Shown: positions 44,320-53,796 of the stretch, one piece after another
Layout of the letters: every line of letters starts with the position of its first letter
Numbering within the stretch: position 1 is the first letter of the stretch
Origin: Fontibacterium meridianamericanum
GTDB lineage: Bacteria; Pseudomonadota; Alphaproteobacteria; Pelagibacterales; Pelagibacteraceae
Length of the DNA: 56,125 nt
Assembly (NCBI GenBank): GCA_965235635.1
Contig: CBDDYR010000005.1
Span: 1 to 56,125 of the forward strand
Reading direction: 5' to 3'
Position numbers and translations under genes: made by a program
Notes under the pieces: model-generated
The model's input: the letters and a program-made list of their open reading frames with translations, nothing else
Told to the model about the DNA's origin: nothing
The model's database searches: none

Positions 44320-44362
44320 TTATTTAAATAATAAAATCTGATTAAACTTATTTTTAAATAAG
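44320..44362. promoter_or_regulatory. paired AT-rich palindromes in the divergent regulator/photolyase spacer
   Basis: TTATTTAAATAA (44320-44331, perfect palindrome) and CTTATTT-TT-AAATAAG (44347-44362, 7-bp arms) are nearly the same sequence, spaced about 28 bp centre to centre, close to three helical turns. This is the layout of a two-site operator. The extreme A/T composition makes chance palindromes more likely, so confidence is limited. Confidence 0.35.
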
Positions 44363-44395
44363 AAATCAAGTCATAATATTAAAAAAAAAATAAAA

Positions 44396-45808
44396 ATGTC
44401 ATGTTCTTATGTTTGGTTAAAAGATGATTTTAGATTATCAAATAATCAAGCAATTAAAGCCTTAATTAATGACGAAAATAAGCAAAAAATAGCTTTATAT
44501 ATATATGAAAAAGATAAATATTATTTATGTGAAGCTCAAAAATGGTGGCTTGCTAAATCTCTAGAAATATTTAAAAAAAAATTAGAAAATTTAAATATTT
44601 CTCTTGACGTTATTCATGAAAATACCTCAAAAATTCTCAAAAAACTGATTAATAGTAATTCTTTTAGTAGAATTTACTGGAATAAATCATGTCATATTAA
44701 TGAAAATGCAATTGAAACAAATATTAAAAAAATCTTAAATGACAATAATATTTTTTTTAAAGAATTTGAAGCTAATTTACTTAATCCTGTAGAAAAAGTT
44801 AAAAAGAATGATGGAACTCCCTTTAAAGTATTTACACATTATTGGAAAAATGCTGAACAAATATATTTAAAAAATAATAACCAGTTTAAAGAAAAAATCT
44901 ATAAAAATTATAATCAAAATTTACCAAAAGATAAAAATATTGAAGCCATTTATCCTAAAAAGGATTGGTATAAAAAATTTGAAAAATATTGGGAACCGAG
45001 TGAGGAAAAAGCAGATAAAATTTTAAATAATTTTATAAAATCAAGTATAACAAATTATGCAATTAATAGAGATATTCCATCAATAGAAGGTACATCAAAA
45101 TTATCACCTTATTTAAAATTTGGCCAAATTTCAGTTCATAAGATTATGCAAAAATGTTTAGAAATTAAAAATAAAAAAATTGGGTACAGAAAATATGTAA
45201 ATGAAATTGGTTGGAGAGAATTTTGTCACTCCCTACTTCATAATTTTCCTGAAATGGAAGCAAATAACCTTAGAAAAGAATTTAATAATTTCAAATGGAT
45301 TAAAAATGAAAAATTATTATTAAAGTGGAAAAAAGGGTTAACTGGATATCCGATAGTTGATGCAGGTATGAGAGAGTTATACGAAACGGGTTGGATGCAT
45401 AACAGAGTTAGAATGATTACAGCTTCCTTTTTGGTAAAACATTTAAGAATTCATTGGCTGGAGGGAGAAAAGTATTTTAGAAATACACTACTAGATTTTA
45501 ATATTGCAAACAATGTTGCAGGCTGGCAATGGGTTGCTGGTACAGGTGCCGATGCTGCTCCTTATTTTAGAATTTTTAATCCTATTTTGCAGGGTGAGAA
45601 ATTTGATAGAAATGGAGATTATATAAAAAAATGGTGTCCTGAATTAAAACATGTACCAAATGAATATTTACATAAACCTTGGGAAATGTCTGAAGAGTTA
45701 CAAAAAGAAAAAAAAATAATTTTAGGAAAAACATATCCGTTTCCGATTGTTAAGCATGAAGAAGCAAGAAAATCTGCTCTAAGAGCTTTTCAAGAATTAA
45801 AAAAATGA
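44396..45808 (+). CDS. phrB: cryptochrome / deoxyribodipyrimidine photolyase
   Basis: A 470-aa flavoprotein of the class I photolyase group. The N-terminal Rossmann antenna domain starts YVWLKDDFRLSNNQAI. The FAD-binding helical domain contains TSKLSPYLKFGQIS, INEIGWREFCHSLLHNFPEM (near 277-298), GLTGYPIVDAGMRELYETGWMHNRVRM and NNVAGWQWVAGTGADAAPYFRIFNP. All are consistent with light-driven repair of pyrimidine dimers. It is the first gene of a four-gene overlapping operon with lipid-modifying enzymes. Confidence 0.93.
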   Translation: MSCSYVWLKDDFRLSNNQAIKALINDENKQKIALYIYEKDKYYLCEAQKWWLAKSLEIFKKKLENLNISLDVIHENTSKILKKLINSNSFSRIYWNKSCHINENAIETNIKKILNDNNIFFKEFEANLLNPVEKVKKNDGTPFKVFTHYWKNAEQIYLKNNNQFKEKIYKNYNQNLPKDKNIEAIYPKKDWYKKFEKYWEPSEEKADKILNNFIKSSITNYAINRDIPSIEGTSKLSPYLKFGQISVHKIMQKCLEIKNKKIGYRKYVNEIGWREFCHSLLHNFPEMEANNLRKEFNNFKWIKNEKLLLKWKKGLTGYPIVDAGMRELYETGWMHNRVRMITASFLVKHLRIHWLEGEKYFRNTLLDFNIANNVAGWQWVAGTGADAAPYFRIFNPILQGEKFDRNGDYIKKWCPELKHVPNEYLHKPWEMSEELQKEKKIILGKTYPFPIVKHEEARKSALRAFQELKK

Positions 45809-47034
45809 AAAAAAAAATTGCCATAATAGGAAGTGGCATATCAGGGATGACTGCAGCGTTTGAATTAAGTAAAAAATATGAAGTTCATATTTATGAAAAA
45901 AATTCATATCTTGGTGGACACACACATACTCATGAAATAAATGAAAATAAAAAAAAATATTTTATTGATAGTGGGTTTATAGTTTTTAATAACAAAACTT
46001 ACCCTAATTTTATAAATTTATTACAACAATTAAAAATAAATTCAGAAAATACAAATATGAGTTTTTCAGTAAATTATCCATTAGAAAATTTTGAATGGTC
46101 TGGAAAAGATCTTAATAGTATTTTTTTTAAAAATAAAAATTTTTTTTCATTAAAATTTATTAAAATTATTACTGGTATAATAAAATTTAATTTTTTAGCT
46201 AAAATTAATAAGCAAACTTATTTAACAACAAAAATTGATACATTTCTTAAAAAATTCAATTTTAGTAAAGAATTTAAAAAATATTATTTATACCCAATGT
46301 GTGCGTCAATTTGGTCGAATCCCATAAGCAAAATAAAGAATTACAAAACTCATTTTCTTATAAAATTTTTCGTTAATCATGGTCTAGTTAACCTATTTTT
46401 TAGGCCTCAATGGAAAGTGATTACCCTTGGTAGCAACAAATATATTAAAAAAATTATAGAATTATCAAATATAAAATATTTTTTAAAAACTCCAGTCAAA
46501 TCATTAAAAATTAATAAAGATTATATTAAAATAAAAAATAAAAAAAAATTAATAAAGTATGATTATGTTATTTTTGCTAATCATACTAATGAAATTAAAA
46601 AAATACTTCCAAATAATTTTAATAAACAAAAAAAAATACTGTCTTTAGTTGATTATCAAATTAACGATGCATGTTTACATACTGACGCATCTTTAATGCC
46701 AAAAAACAAATATAATTGGTCTAGTTGGAATTTCATAAATACTAAAGACAACATTTCAAGATTAACTTACTGGATGAATTATTTGCAAAATCTCAAATGT
46801 AAAAAAAATTATTTCGTTTCTATAAATTCTAATAATTTAATTAATAAAAATAAAATAATAAAAAAAATAAAATACAGTCATCCTGTTTTTAAACATAATA
46901 AAGAATTTTTTTTTAAAAAATTACAAAAAATCCAAGGTCTTAATAAAATTTATTACTGCGGTGCTTGGTGTGGTTATGGCTTTCATGAAGATGGAGTTGT
47001 TGCAGCAAAAAACGTCTCTAATTATTTATTATAA
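45805..47034 (+). CDS. FAD-dependent amine oxidase-like oxidoreductase
   Basis: A 409-aa flavoprotein. The dinucleotide-binding IAIIGSGISGMTAAFELSKKYEVHIYEK occupies residues 4-31, then GGHTHTH, FIDSGFIVFN and the C-terminal GAWCGYGFHEDGVVAA FAD-contact region. It belongs to the NAD(P)-binding amine-oxidase-like group regularly found beside DUF1365 and CFA-type methyltransferase genes. The reaction is not established from sequence; fatty-acyl desaturation or oxidation is the reasonable guess from context. It overlaps phrB by ATGA and the next gene by one base. Confidence 0.88.
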   Translation: MKKKIAIIGSGISGMTAAFELSKKYEVHIYEKNSYLGGHTHTHEINENKKKYFIDSGFIVFNNKTYPNFINLLQQLKINSENTNMSFSVNYPLENFEWSGKDLNSIFFKNKNFFSLKFIKIITGIIKFNFLAKINKQTYLTTKIDTFLKKFNFSKEFKKYYLYPMCASIWSNPISKIKNYKTHFLIKFFVNHGLVNLFFRPQWKVITLGSNKYIKKIIELSNIKYFLKTPVKSLKINKDYIKIKNKKKLIKYDYVIFANHTNEIKKILPNNFNKQKKILSLVDYQINDACLHTDASLMPKNKYNWSSWNFINTKDNISRLTYWMNYLQNLKCKKNYFVSINSNNLINKNKIIKKIKYSHPVFKHNKEFFFKKLQKIQGLNKIYYCGAWCGYGFHEDGVVAAKNVSNYLL

Positions 47035-47795
47035 TGCAAAGCACACTGCAACTTGGAAGGGTATTTCATAAAAGAATTTTTCCACATAGTTATCAATTTG
47101 AATACAAAACATTATCTATTCTTATTAATTTAGATGAATTAAGTAATATTAATAAATTATTTTTATTTTCTATAAATTCATTCAATCTTTTTAGTTTTTT
47201 TTTTAAAAATCACGGTGAAAGAAATGAAAATAATAATCCAAAAAATTTTATATTAAAAAACATTGTAAAAAAATTTAAAGATAATAGAAATTACACTATT
47301 TATCTTTACTGCACACCAGCGTTTCTGGGTTATGTTTTTAATCCAATTTCAATTTATTTATGCAAAAACGACAATAATGAAATTAAATATATATGTTATG
47401 AAGTTAAAAATACACATCATGAACAACATTGCTATTTTATAAAAATTAAAAAAAGTTCAAAAAAAATTAATTCAGAATTAAAAAAAAAATTTTATGTATC
47501 CCCTTTTTTGGAAATGAAATTGAAATATAAATTTTATTTATTAAATAATAAAAATAATTTTTTATTAAATATAAATGTATATAAAAAAAATAAAATAATT
47601 CTCAAAACCGGCATATCTTCTAAACCATTTGCTCTTAGCAGCATTTCATTACTATATAATCTTGTTAGTAATATTTTTTTTGCACAAAAAATTATGATAT
47701 TTATACACTATCAAGCTATAAAAATTTTTAGCAAACAAAAAAATTTTTTTTTAAAACCAAAAAAGAATTATGATACAGTCTCTTTTCATGGATAG
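47034..47795 (+). CDS. DUF1365 family protein
   Basis: A 253-aa protein. LGRVFHKRIFPHSYQFEYKTLSILINLDEL at the N-terminus, YCTPAFLGYVFNPISIYLC in the middle and EVKNTHHEQHCYF are the conserved patches of DUF1365 (PF07103). It has no assigned catalytic mechanism and is nearly always found between an amine-oxidase-like flavoprotein and a cyclopropane-fatty-acid synthase-like methyltransferase, as here. Confidence 0.9.
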   Translation: MQSTLQLGRVFHKRIFPHSYQFEYKTLSILINLDELSNINKLFLFSINSFNLFSFFFKNHGERNENNNPKNFILKNIVKKFKDNRNYTIYLYCTPAFLGYVFNPISIYLCKNDNNEIKYICYEVKNTHHEQHCYFIKIKKSSKKINSELKKKFYVSPFLEMKLKYKFYLLNNKNNFLLNINVYKKNKIILKTGISSKPFALSSISLLYNLVSNIFFAQKIMIFIHYQAIKIFSKQKNFFLKPKKNYDTVSFHG

Positions 47796-48972
47796 ATTGC
47801 TTAAAAAATATTTAGATTTTAAACTTCAAAATATTAAATGGGGAGAAATAACAGTTAATTTTAAGAATACATATCAAAAAATTTTTAAAGCTAAAGAAGG
47901 AGATTTAAGTTCTAATATTTTTATTAAAGACAATTCTTTTTTTAAAGATGTTCTTTTTAGAGGGGAGTTAGGATTTGCGGATTCTTATATTAATAATAAA
48001 TGGGAAACATCTAATTTAACAAATTTGCTAAAAATTTTTTTAAAAAATCAACAAATAAAAAAAAAAAATTGGGCTGATAATTATTTATCAAGATTTATAG
48101 AGAAAATAAAATTTCTCCTTAAATCAAATTCTATCAATCAAGCTCAAAAAAACATTCATTTCCATTATGACCTTGGAAATAAATTTTATTCTTTATGGCT
48201 AGACTCAACTATGACGTATTCTTCTGGAATTTTTTTAAAAGAAACTGATAATTTATCTACTTCTCAAAATAATAAATATGACAATATTATCCAAAATTTA
48301 GATATCCAATCTTCAGACACTGTTCTTGAAGTTGGTTCAGGTTGGGGAGGTTTTATAAAAAGAAATTTTGAAAAGACAAAATCTCAAATCGAAGGTTTAA
48401 CAATTAGTGAACAACAATTTTCTTATGTTGAAGAATTAATTAAAAAAAATAATTTAAATAATAATTCCAAAATTATATTTAAAGATTATAGAAAATTAAA
48501 TTCTATTAATTTTTATGACAAAATTGTTTCTATAGAAATGTTTGAGGCGGTTGGAAGAAAATATTGGAATATTTATTTTAAAACTTTAAATCAAGCTCTT
48601 AAAAAAAATGGAAAAGCTTGCTTTCAAATAATAACTATTAATGACGATGAATATTTAAATTACATCAATCAAGTTGATTTTATACAAAAATATATTTTTC
48701 CTGGAGGAGTCCTTCCCTCAAAAAATATTTTGTACAAATTATTTAAAGAAAATAACTTTGAAATATATAAGGAAAAATCTTTTGGAAAAGACTATGCAAA
48801 AACATTAAGGATTTGGAAAGAAAATTTTAACAAGTCATGGGATAATATTTCAAAAATTGGTTTTGACGAAAAATTTAAAAATTTATGGAATTATTATTTA
48901 AGTTATTGCGAAACAGGATTTGACACAAAACATACTGATGTTACACAGTTTTATTTAAGAAAAGTTAACTAA
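47770..48972 (+). CDS. cfa: cyclopropane-fatty-acyl-phospholipid synthase family methyltransferase
   Basis: A 400-aa SAM-dependent methyltransferase acting on unsaturated acyl chains of membrane phospholipids. IHFHYDLGNKFYSLWLDSTMTYSSG and SAM-binding VLEVGSGWGGF (near residues 178-188) are diagnostic, followed by VSIEMFEAVGRKYW and FIQKYIFPGGVLPS. An alternative ATG at 47788 would shorten it by six residues; neither start has a clear ribosome-binding site. The product could be a cyclopropane or a methyl-branched/furan fatty acid; the neighbouring flavoprotein favours the latter but does not decide it. Confidence 0.9.
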   Translation: MIQSLFMDRLLKKYLDFKLQNIKWGEITVNFKNTYQKIFKAKEGDLSSNIFIKDNSFFKDVLFRGELGFADSYINNKWETSNLTNLLKIFLKNQQIKKKNWADNYLSRFIEKIKFLLKSNSINQAQKNIHFHYDLGNKFYSLWLDSTMTYSSGIFLKETDNLSTSQNNKYDNIIQNLDIQSSDTVLEVGSGWGGFIKRNFEKTKSQIEGLTISEQQFSYVEELIKKNNLNNNSKIIFKDYRKLNSINFYDKIVSIEMFEAVGRKYWNIYFKTLNQALKKNGKACFQIITINDDEYLNYINQVDFIQKYIFPGGVLPSKNILYKLFKENNFEIYKEKSFGKDYAKTLRIWKENFNKSWDNISKIGFDEKFKNLWNYYLSYCETGFDTKHTDVTQFYLRKVN

Positions 48973-48977
48973 ATTTT

Positions 48978-49646
48978 CTAATTTAAATTCTTTAATTGAT
49001 AGTTCCATTCTCCTTTAAGAGAAAAATCCATTGAAACCCATTGCAATCCATTGTCAGTAAAACCTATCTTAACATCAATTCCCTCTCCTTTAACATTAAA
49101 AAACTGAACAATTTGTTTTTTATTATTAATCAATTTTTCTTCCTTATTTAAAAAAGTTATTTTTGTTTCAGTGGATCTACAGCTTTGTCCTAATACAAAA
49201 TTATTATTAATTAAAACGTCATGATTCCACCATGTTCCTAATGAAAAATCTTTTTTAGAGGAATACTTAAAAAATTTACCTTCTGTAGTTCCGTCAAAAT
49301 TATATTCGCCGCTCTTTGACATTGTAATATTGCAATAATCATTATCGTTTCCATCTTTTGTTGTTGATTTAAATTCGATTAATTTATGATCTTTATAAAT
49401 TTCTTTTCCTAATGAATGATATTTATAAATAGAAACTCCTAATAATTTTATGTCAAAATACACATCAGTTAAAACTTCCTTAAAACCATTCTTATTAGAA
49501 AAAGTAACTTTGTGATAACCAACTTTTTCATTATTTCTATAAATATCAAATTCAATTTTATTTAAATTTTTGTTATGATCTATGTGTGCATTTAAATTTA
49601 ATGAATAAAAGATTATAACTATAAAAACTAAAAAAAAACGAAACAT
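48978..49646 (-). CDS. periplasmic DUF6134-like protein
   Basis: A 222-aa protein with a signal peptide (hydrophobic residues 2-18, cleavage near NLNA). The mature part is beta-rich: FDIYRNNEKVGYHKVTF, FDIKLLGVSIYKYH, SLGTWWNHDVL, and WVSMDFSLKGEWNYQL at the end. The conserved 'G.h.v.f....y.y' pattern and C-terminal G.W.Y fit the DUF6134 group. The function is unknown. It faces the CFA gene convergently and follows aapP by 4 bp on its own strand. Confidence 0.7.
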   Translation of the reverse strand: MFRFFLVFIVIIFYSLNLNAHIDHNKNLNKIEFDIYRNNEKVGYHKVTFSNKNGFKEVLTDVYFDIKLLGVSIYKYHSLGKEIYKDHKLIEFKSTTKDGNDNDYCNITMSKSGEYNFDGTTEGKFFKYSSKKDFSLGTWWNHDVLINNNFVLGQSCRSTETKITFLNKEEKLINNKKQIVQFFNVKGEGIDVKIGFTDNGLQWVSMDFSLKGEWNYQLKNLN

Positions 49647-49650
49647 AAAA

Positions 49651-50388
49651 TTAACGAAGTATTTGACTTAAAAAAAGCTTTGTTCTTTCATTCTCAGGGT
49701 TCTCAAAAAAATCTTTAGTTTTTTTAGTTTCAATAATTTTCCCTTCATCCATAAAAATAATTCTATCTGCAACAGTTTTAGCAAAACCCATTTCATGCGA
49801 AACAACAACCATTGTCATACCGGCTTTTGCTAGATCGGTCATAATTTCTAAAACCTCTTTTATCATTTCAGCATCTAACGCCGAAGTAGGTTCATCAAAT
49901 AACATAATTTTTGGCTGCATACATAATGCTCTTGCAATTGCTGCTCGTTGTTGTTGTCCACCTGATAGTTGTCCTGGATATTTATTTGCTTGTTCTGATA
50001 TTCTAACTTTTTTTAAATATTCCATAGCAATTTCTTCGCTCTTTTTTTTTGGAATCTTTTTGACCCACGCAGGTGCAAGTGCGCAATTATCTAAAATTGT
50101 TAAGTGAGGAAATAAATTAAATTGTTGGAAAACCATTCCAACATCTCCGCGTATTTTATCAATATTTTTTAGTGTATTGTCTAGTTCAATACCCTCTACA
50201 ATTATGCTGCCTTCTTGATGCTGCTCAAGACCATTAATACATCGTATTAAAGTTGATTTTCCAGAACCGGATGGTCCACAAATAATTATTTTTTCTCCTT
50301 TATTGACGTACAAATTAATATCTTTTAGAACATGAAATTTTCCGTACCATTTATTTACATTCTTAAATTCTATAATGTTTTCACTCAT
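49651..50388 (-). CDS. aapP: amino-acid ABC transporter ATP-binding protein
   Basis: A 245-aa ATPase. Walker A GPSGSGKST (near residues 38-46), Q-loop VFQQFNLFPHLT, signature LSGGQQQRAAIARAL, Walker B IMLFDEPTSALD and the H-loop VVSHEM are all present. This is the polar/general L-amino-acid uptake family (GlnQ/AapP). Its ATG overlaps the aapM TAA (TAATG) once the aapM frameshift is corrected. Confidence 0.95.
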   Translation of the reverse strand: MSENIIEFKNVNKWYGKFHVLKDINLYVNKGEKIIICGPSGSGKSTLIRCINGLEQHQEGSIIVEGIELDNTLKNIDKIRGDVGMVFQQFNLFPHLTILDNCALAPAWVKKIPKKKSEEIAMEYLKKVRISEQANKYPGQLSGGQQQRAAIARALCMQPKIMLFDEPTSALDAEMIKEVLEIMTDLAKAGMTMVVVSHEMGFAKTVADRIIFMDEGKIIETKKTKDFFENPENERTKLFLSQILR

Positions 50389-51441
50389 TAATGCTTCTCT
50401 GTACTAAATTTTTTCTCTAAACTTTGAGTATATCTACTTAATAAATATGAAAAAAACCAAAAAATTATTCCCACAAAAATATATCCCTCTACTAGCCATA
50501 CCAAGCCAATATGAGTTAGACTTTGCTAAGTTCACCATTCCCAACAGTTCAAGCAACCCAACTAATATAATTAAAGGGGTATCCTTGAATAATGCAATAA
50601 AAGTATTGGTAAGACCTGGTATAACCGTCTTAATAGCTTGTGGGAGTATAATTAAAAAATTCATCTTCCAATAGCTCATACCTAGTGATTTTGCGGCTTC
50701 ATACTGACCTTTTGGCAAAGATTGGAGTCCACCTCTGATTACTTCAGCTACGTACGCAGATTCAAATATACCCAAACCAATTGCAACTCTTAATAATTTA
50801 TCAACATTTGTATTAGCCGGAAGAAGTAATGGAAACATAATAGCAGCCGCAAAAAGAACTGTAATCAAAGGTATTCCTCTCCAAAATTCTACGAATGCAA
50901 TACAAAAATATTTAATGACAGGTAATTCAGATCTTTTTCCTAATGCTAACAAAACTCCTAAAGGAAATGCAAAGATAATACCAAAAAAAGTTAACATAAA
51001 AGTTAATGAAAGCCCTCCCCAAACTCTTGTTTCAACATTTTCTAAACCAAATCCTCCATGGATTAAAATAAATCCTATCACTGGAAAAATAAAAATTAAA
51101 AAAAATAAAATATATGGTTTAATTTTTGGTTTTACAAAAAAAGCACTTAGCACTGTTAAAATTAAAATTATAAAAGCTAAATTAACTCTCCAAAGTTCTT
51201 TGTCAGGATAAAATCCATAAATAAATTTTTCAAACCAAACACTAATAAAAACCCAACATGCTCCACCTATTTTGCAATCAGCTTTAGTTTTTCCAAAAAA
51301 AGTAGCTTTTATAATTGCCCAGTCTATGAATGAAGGAATTATGGATAAAATAATAAACAAAACAAATAATGAAATTATAGAATTGTACCAATTTGAAAAC
51401 AAATTTGCTTTAAGCCAATTTTTTATATTTTCTTTATTCAT
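50388..51441 (-). pseudogene. aapM: amino-acid ABC transporter permease AapM, frameshifted near its C-terminus
   Basis: It reads intact for about 315 residues, with several membrane helices, SLTFMLTFFGIIFAFPLG and the permease EAA loop EVIRGGLQSLPKGQYEAAKSLG. At about 50491-50494 one surplus base sends the frame into a spurious tail ending at 50434. Removing it continues as VEGYIFVGIIFWFFSYLLSR and ends QSLEKKFSTEKH at 50388-50390, overlapping aapP as TAATG. The span of 1054 bp is 3x351+1. The restored last helix and the exact junction with aapP strongly suggest that the organism's gene is intact and the extra base is an error. Confidence 0.9.
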
Positions 51442-51442
51442 C

Positions 51443-52628
51443 TCACCTTTCGACTAATGCAATTTTTTTATTATACAAATTTAAAATAAGTGAAATAAAC
51501 AAACTAATTGTTAGATATGTCATCATTACAATAAATATAATTTCAATTGCTTTTCCTGTTTGCGATAAAGCGGTTCCTGCAAATGCTCCGGTTAAATCTG
51601 GATATCCTATTGCTGCAGCTAATGAGGAATTTTTTGTCAGATTTAAATACTGATTAGTTGTTGGAGGAATAATAACTCTTAAAGCTTGGGGTATTACAAT
51701 CAAATTCAATGACTGTGAATTATTAAACCCTAAAGATTTAGCAGCTTCTTTTTGGCCTTTATTGATTGCCAAAATTCCAGCTCTTACATTTTCAGCTATA
51801 AATGCAGAAGTATATAATGAAAGAGAAAATACTAATGCCAAAAATTCAGGTATTAATTTAATTCCCCCTAAATAATTAAAAATACCAAAATTTTTAACTA
51901 ATTTTGGATACTCAATTTTAACATTCACATCGCCAATAAAAGAAAAAATCAAAGGAAATAATATAATTAATAATAATGATATCTTAAAAACTAGGAATAA
52001 CTTTGGCATGCTCATAAAACATTTTATTTGCGTAATATTTAATTAATAAAATCGTAAGTAGAGAAAAAATAATTCCATAAAAAATAAACTGAGAATTAGT
52101 GAAAATAAATTTGGGTATATAAAAACCCTGTAAATTTATAATTAGAAAATTAAAAATTATTAAACTTTTTTCTGTGCTTGGTAATGATCTTAAAACCGTA
52201 AAATACCAAAAAAATATCTGTAAAATTAATGGTAAATTTCTAAATAATTCAACATATATCAATGCTAGTCTATTAATAATCCAATTTGAAGAAAGCCTAG
52301 AAATTCCAATAATAAATCCAAGTATAGTCGCAAAAAATATTCCAAAAAATGCTACTAACAAAGTATTTAGCAATCCAACAAGATACGCTCTTCCGTAGCT
52401 TGATGACCCATCGTAATCAATTAAACTAAATTGAATATCAAAACCAGAATTGGTTCCTAAAAAATCAAAACCAGAACTCATGTTTCTGGCTTTCATATTT
52501 ATTTGTGCATTATTTGCAAAATAGTAAATAATAAAAAAGAAAAATAGAAGTAATAAAATTTGCGGGATTAAATTAGATAACTGTAAATTTTTTTTAAGAT
52601 TAGTTTTAAATTCAGAATTTAAAAACAT
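51443..52628 (-). pseudogene. aapQ: amino-acid ABC transporter permease AapQ, split by one extra base
   Basis: Two overlapping frames (52628-51984 and 52015-51443) encode the two halves of a normal AapQ. The first has the N-terminal helix, GSSSYGRAYLVGLLNTLLVAFFG and RNLPLILQIFFWY. The second has AENVRAGILAINKGQKEAAKSLG (EAA loop) and PQALRVIIPP. The joint is a run of five T (plus-strand A5 at 51986-51990); four would read KVIPSFKISLLLIILFP straight through. The span of 1186 bp is 3x395+1, so 394 aa after correction, the usual size. Both AapQ and AapM are needed for the transporter, so the break is most likely a homopolymer read error. Confidence 0.9.
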
Positions 52629-52640
52629 ATGTTTAACTTA

Positions 52641-52673
52641 AAAAAAAAGGGCCGATATTAAATCGGCCCTTTT
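52641..52673 (-). terminator. strong stem-loop with U-tract after aapJ
   Basis: ATCGGCCC is paired with GGGCCGAT around a 5-base loop; counting the flanking A/T pairs, the arms are 12 bp (52645-52656 and 52662-52673). On the minus strand the stem is followed by eight to nine U. It lies 16 bp after the aapJ stop and 12 bp before aapQ. It is either an intrinsic terminator with partial readthrough or a 3' stabiliser, giving more binding protein than permease, as in other binding-protein transporters. Confidence 0.9.
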
Positions 52674-52688
52674 ATAAATTTTAAGAAA

Positions 52689-53720
52689 CTATCTTACTGG
52701 AGGTGCGTATAAAATACCACCTTTTGTCCACAATTGATTTAACCCTCTTCCTAAACCAACTGGAGTTTTTGGACCAACATTAGCTTCATAACTTTCACCA
52801 TAATTTCCAACTTGCTTAATTATGTTGTAGCTCCACTCATTACTTAGACTAAGATTTTTACCAGTTTCACCTTCAAGTCCTAATAATCTTTTGATTGCAG
52901 GATTATCAGTAGATTTTAAAGTATCAACATTAGCTTTTGTAATACCTAGCTCTTCAGCTTCGATCATTACGTTTAAAGCCCATCTTGTAATGTTTGCCCA
53001 GTTTTCATCATTACCTCTTACAACAGGTCCTAGTGGCTCTTTAGAAATTGTTTCTGGCAAAATTATGTGATCAGCTGGATTTTTAGTTTTTGTTCTGTTT
53101 GCAGCTAACCCTGATTTGTCAGTAGTATAAACATCACAACGTCCAGAGTCATAAGCAGCAACTGCTTCATCTGACTTTGTAAAAGCTACTGGCTCATACT
53201 TAAGTTTATTTGCTTTAAAATAATCTCTTAAGTTAAGTTCTGTTGTAGTTCCTGTTTCTACACAAACTTTTACGTTATTAAGTTTTTTTGCAGAGTTTAT
53301 GTTAGCAGCTTTTCTTACCATGAAACCTTGTCCATCGTAAAAATTTGTTCCGATAAAATCTAAAGCAAGTCCACCATCTCTAGATAATGTCCAAGTTGTG
53401 TTTCTGGCAAGAACATCAATATCTCCTGCTTTAAGAACTTCAAATCTATCTTTAGCACTTAGAGGAGTGTATTTAACTTTGTTAGCATCTCCAAGTACAG
53501 CTGCGGCTACAGCTCTACAAAAATCGACATCAATACCAGACCATTTTCCTGATGCATCTGCATTAGAAAATCCTGGAACGCCTTGAGAGACTCCGCAATT
53601 AAGCGATCCACGTTTTATTACGTTTTCACGTGTTTGATTTGCATTAGCATTAAAAGTTGTAAACAAAAAAGTCACCACAAAAGCTAAAACTGCAAATGAA
53701 TTTAATCTAATTTTTTTCAT
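52689..53720 (-). CDS. aapJ: amino-acid ABC transporter substrate-binding protein
   Basis: A 343-aa periplasmic family 3 solute-binding protein. The signal peptide covers residues 1 to about 27 (NANA before the cut). The mature start REN-VIKRGSLNCGVSQGVPGFS, then GIDVDFCRAVAAAVLGD, RNTTWTLSRDGGLALDF and YDGQGFMV match the AapJ/BztA group that binds a broad set of L-amino acids. Abundant amino-acid binding proteins are typical of SAR11. It is first in aapJ-Q-M-P, followed by a strong stem-loop. Confidence 0.95.
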   Translation of the reverse strand: MKKIRLNSFAVLAFVVTFLFTTFNANANQTRENVIKRGSLNCGVSQGVPGFSNADASGKWSGIDVDFCRAVAAAVLGDANKVKYTPLSAKDRFEVLKAGDIDVLARNTTWTLSRDGGLALDFIGTNFYDGQGFMVRKAANINSAKKLNNVKVCVETGTTTELNLRDYFKANKLKYEPVAFTKSDEAVAAYDSGRCDVYTTDKSGLAANRTKTKNPADHIILPETISKEPLGPVVRGNDENWANITRWALNVMIEAEELGITKANVDTLKSTDNPAIKRLLGLEGETGKNLSLSNEWSYNIIKQVGNYGESYEANVGPKTPVGLGRGLNQLWTKGGILYAPPVR

Positions 53721-53796
53721 TTTTTTTAAAAGTTAAGTTTAAGTTCAGAATTTATACTTAAATAAAAAATTACTTAAAAGAGTATTTTTGTTATAA

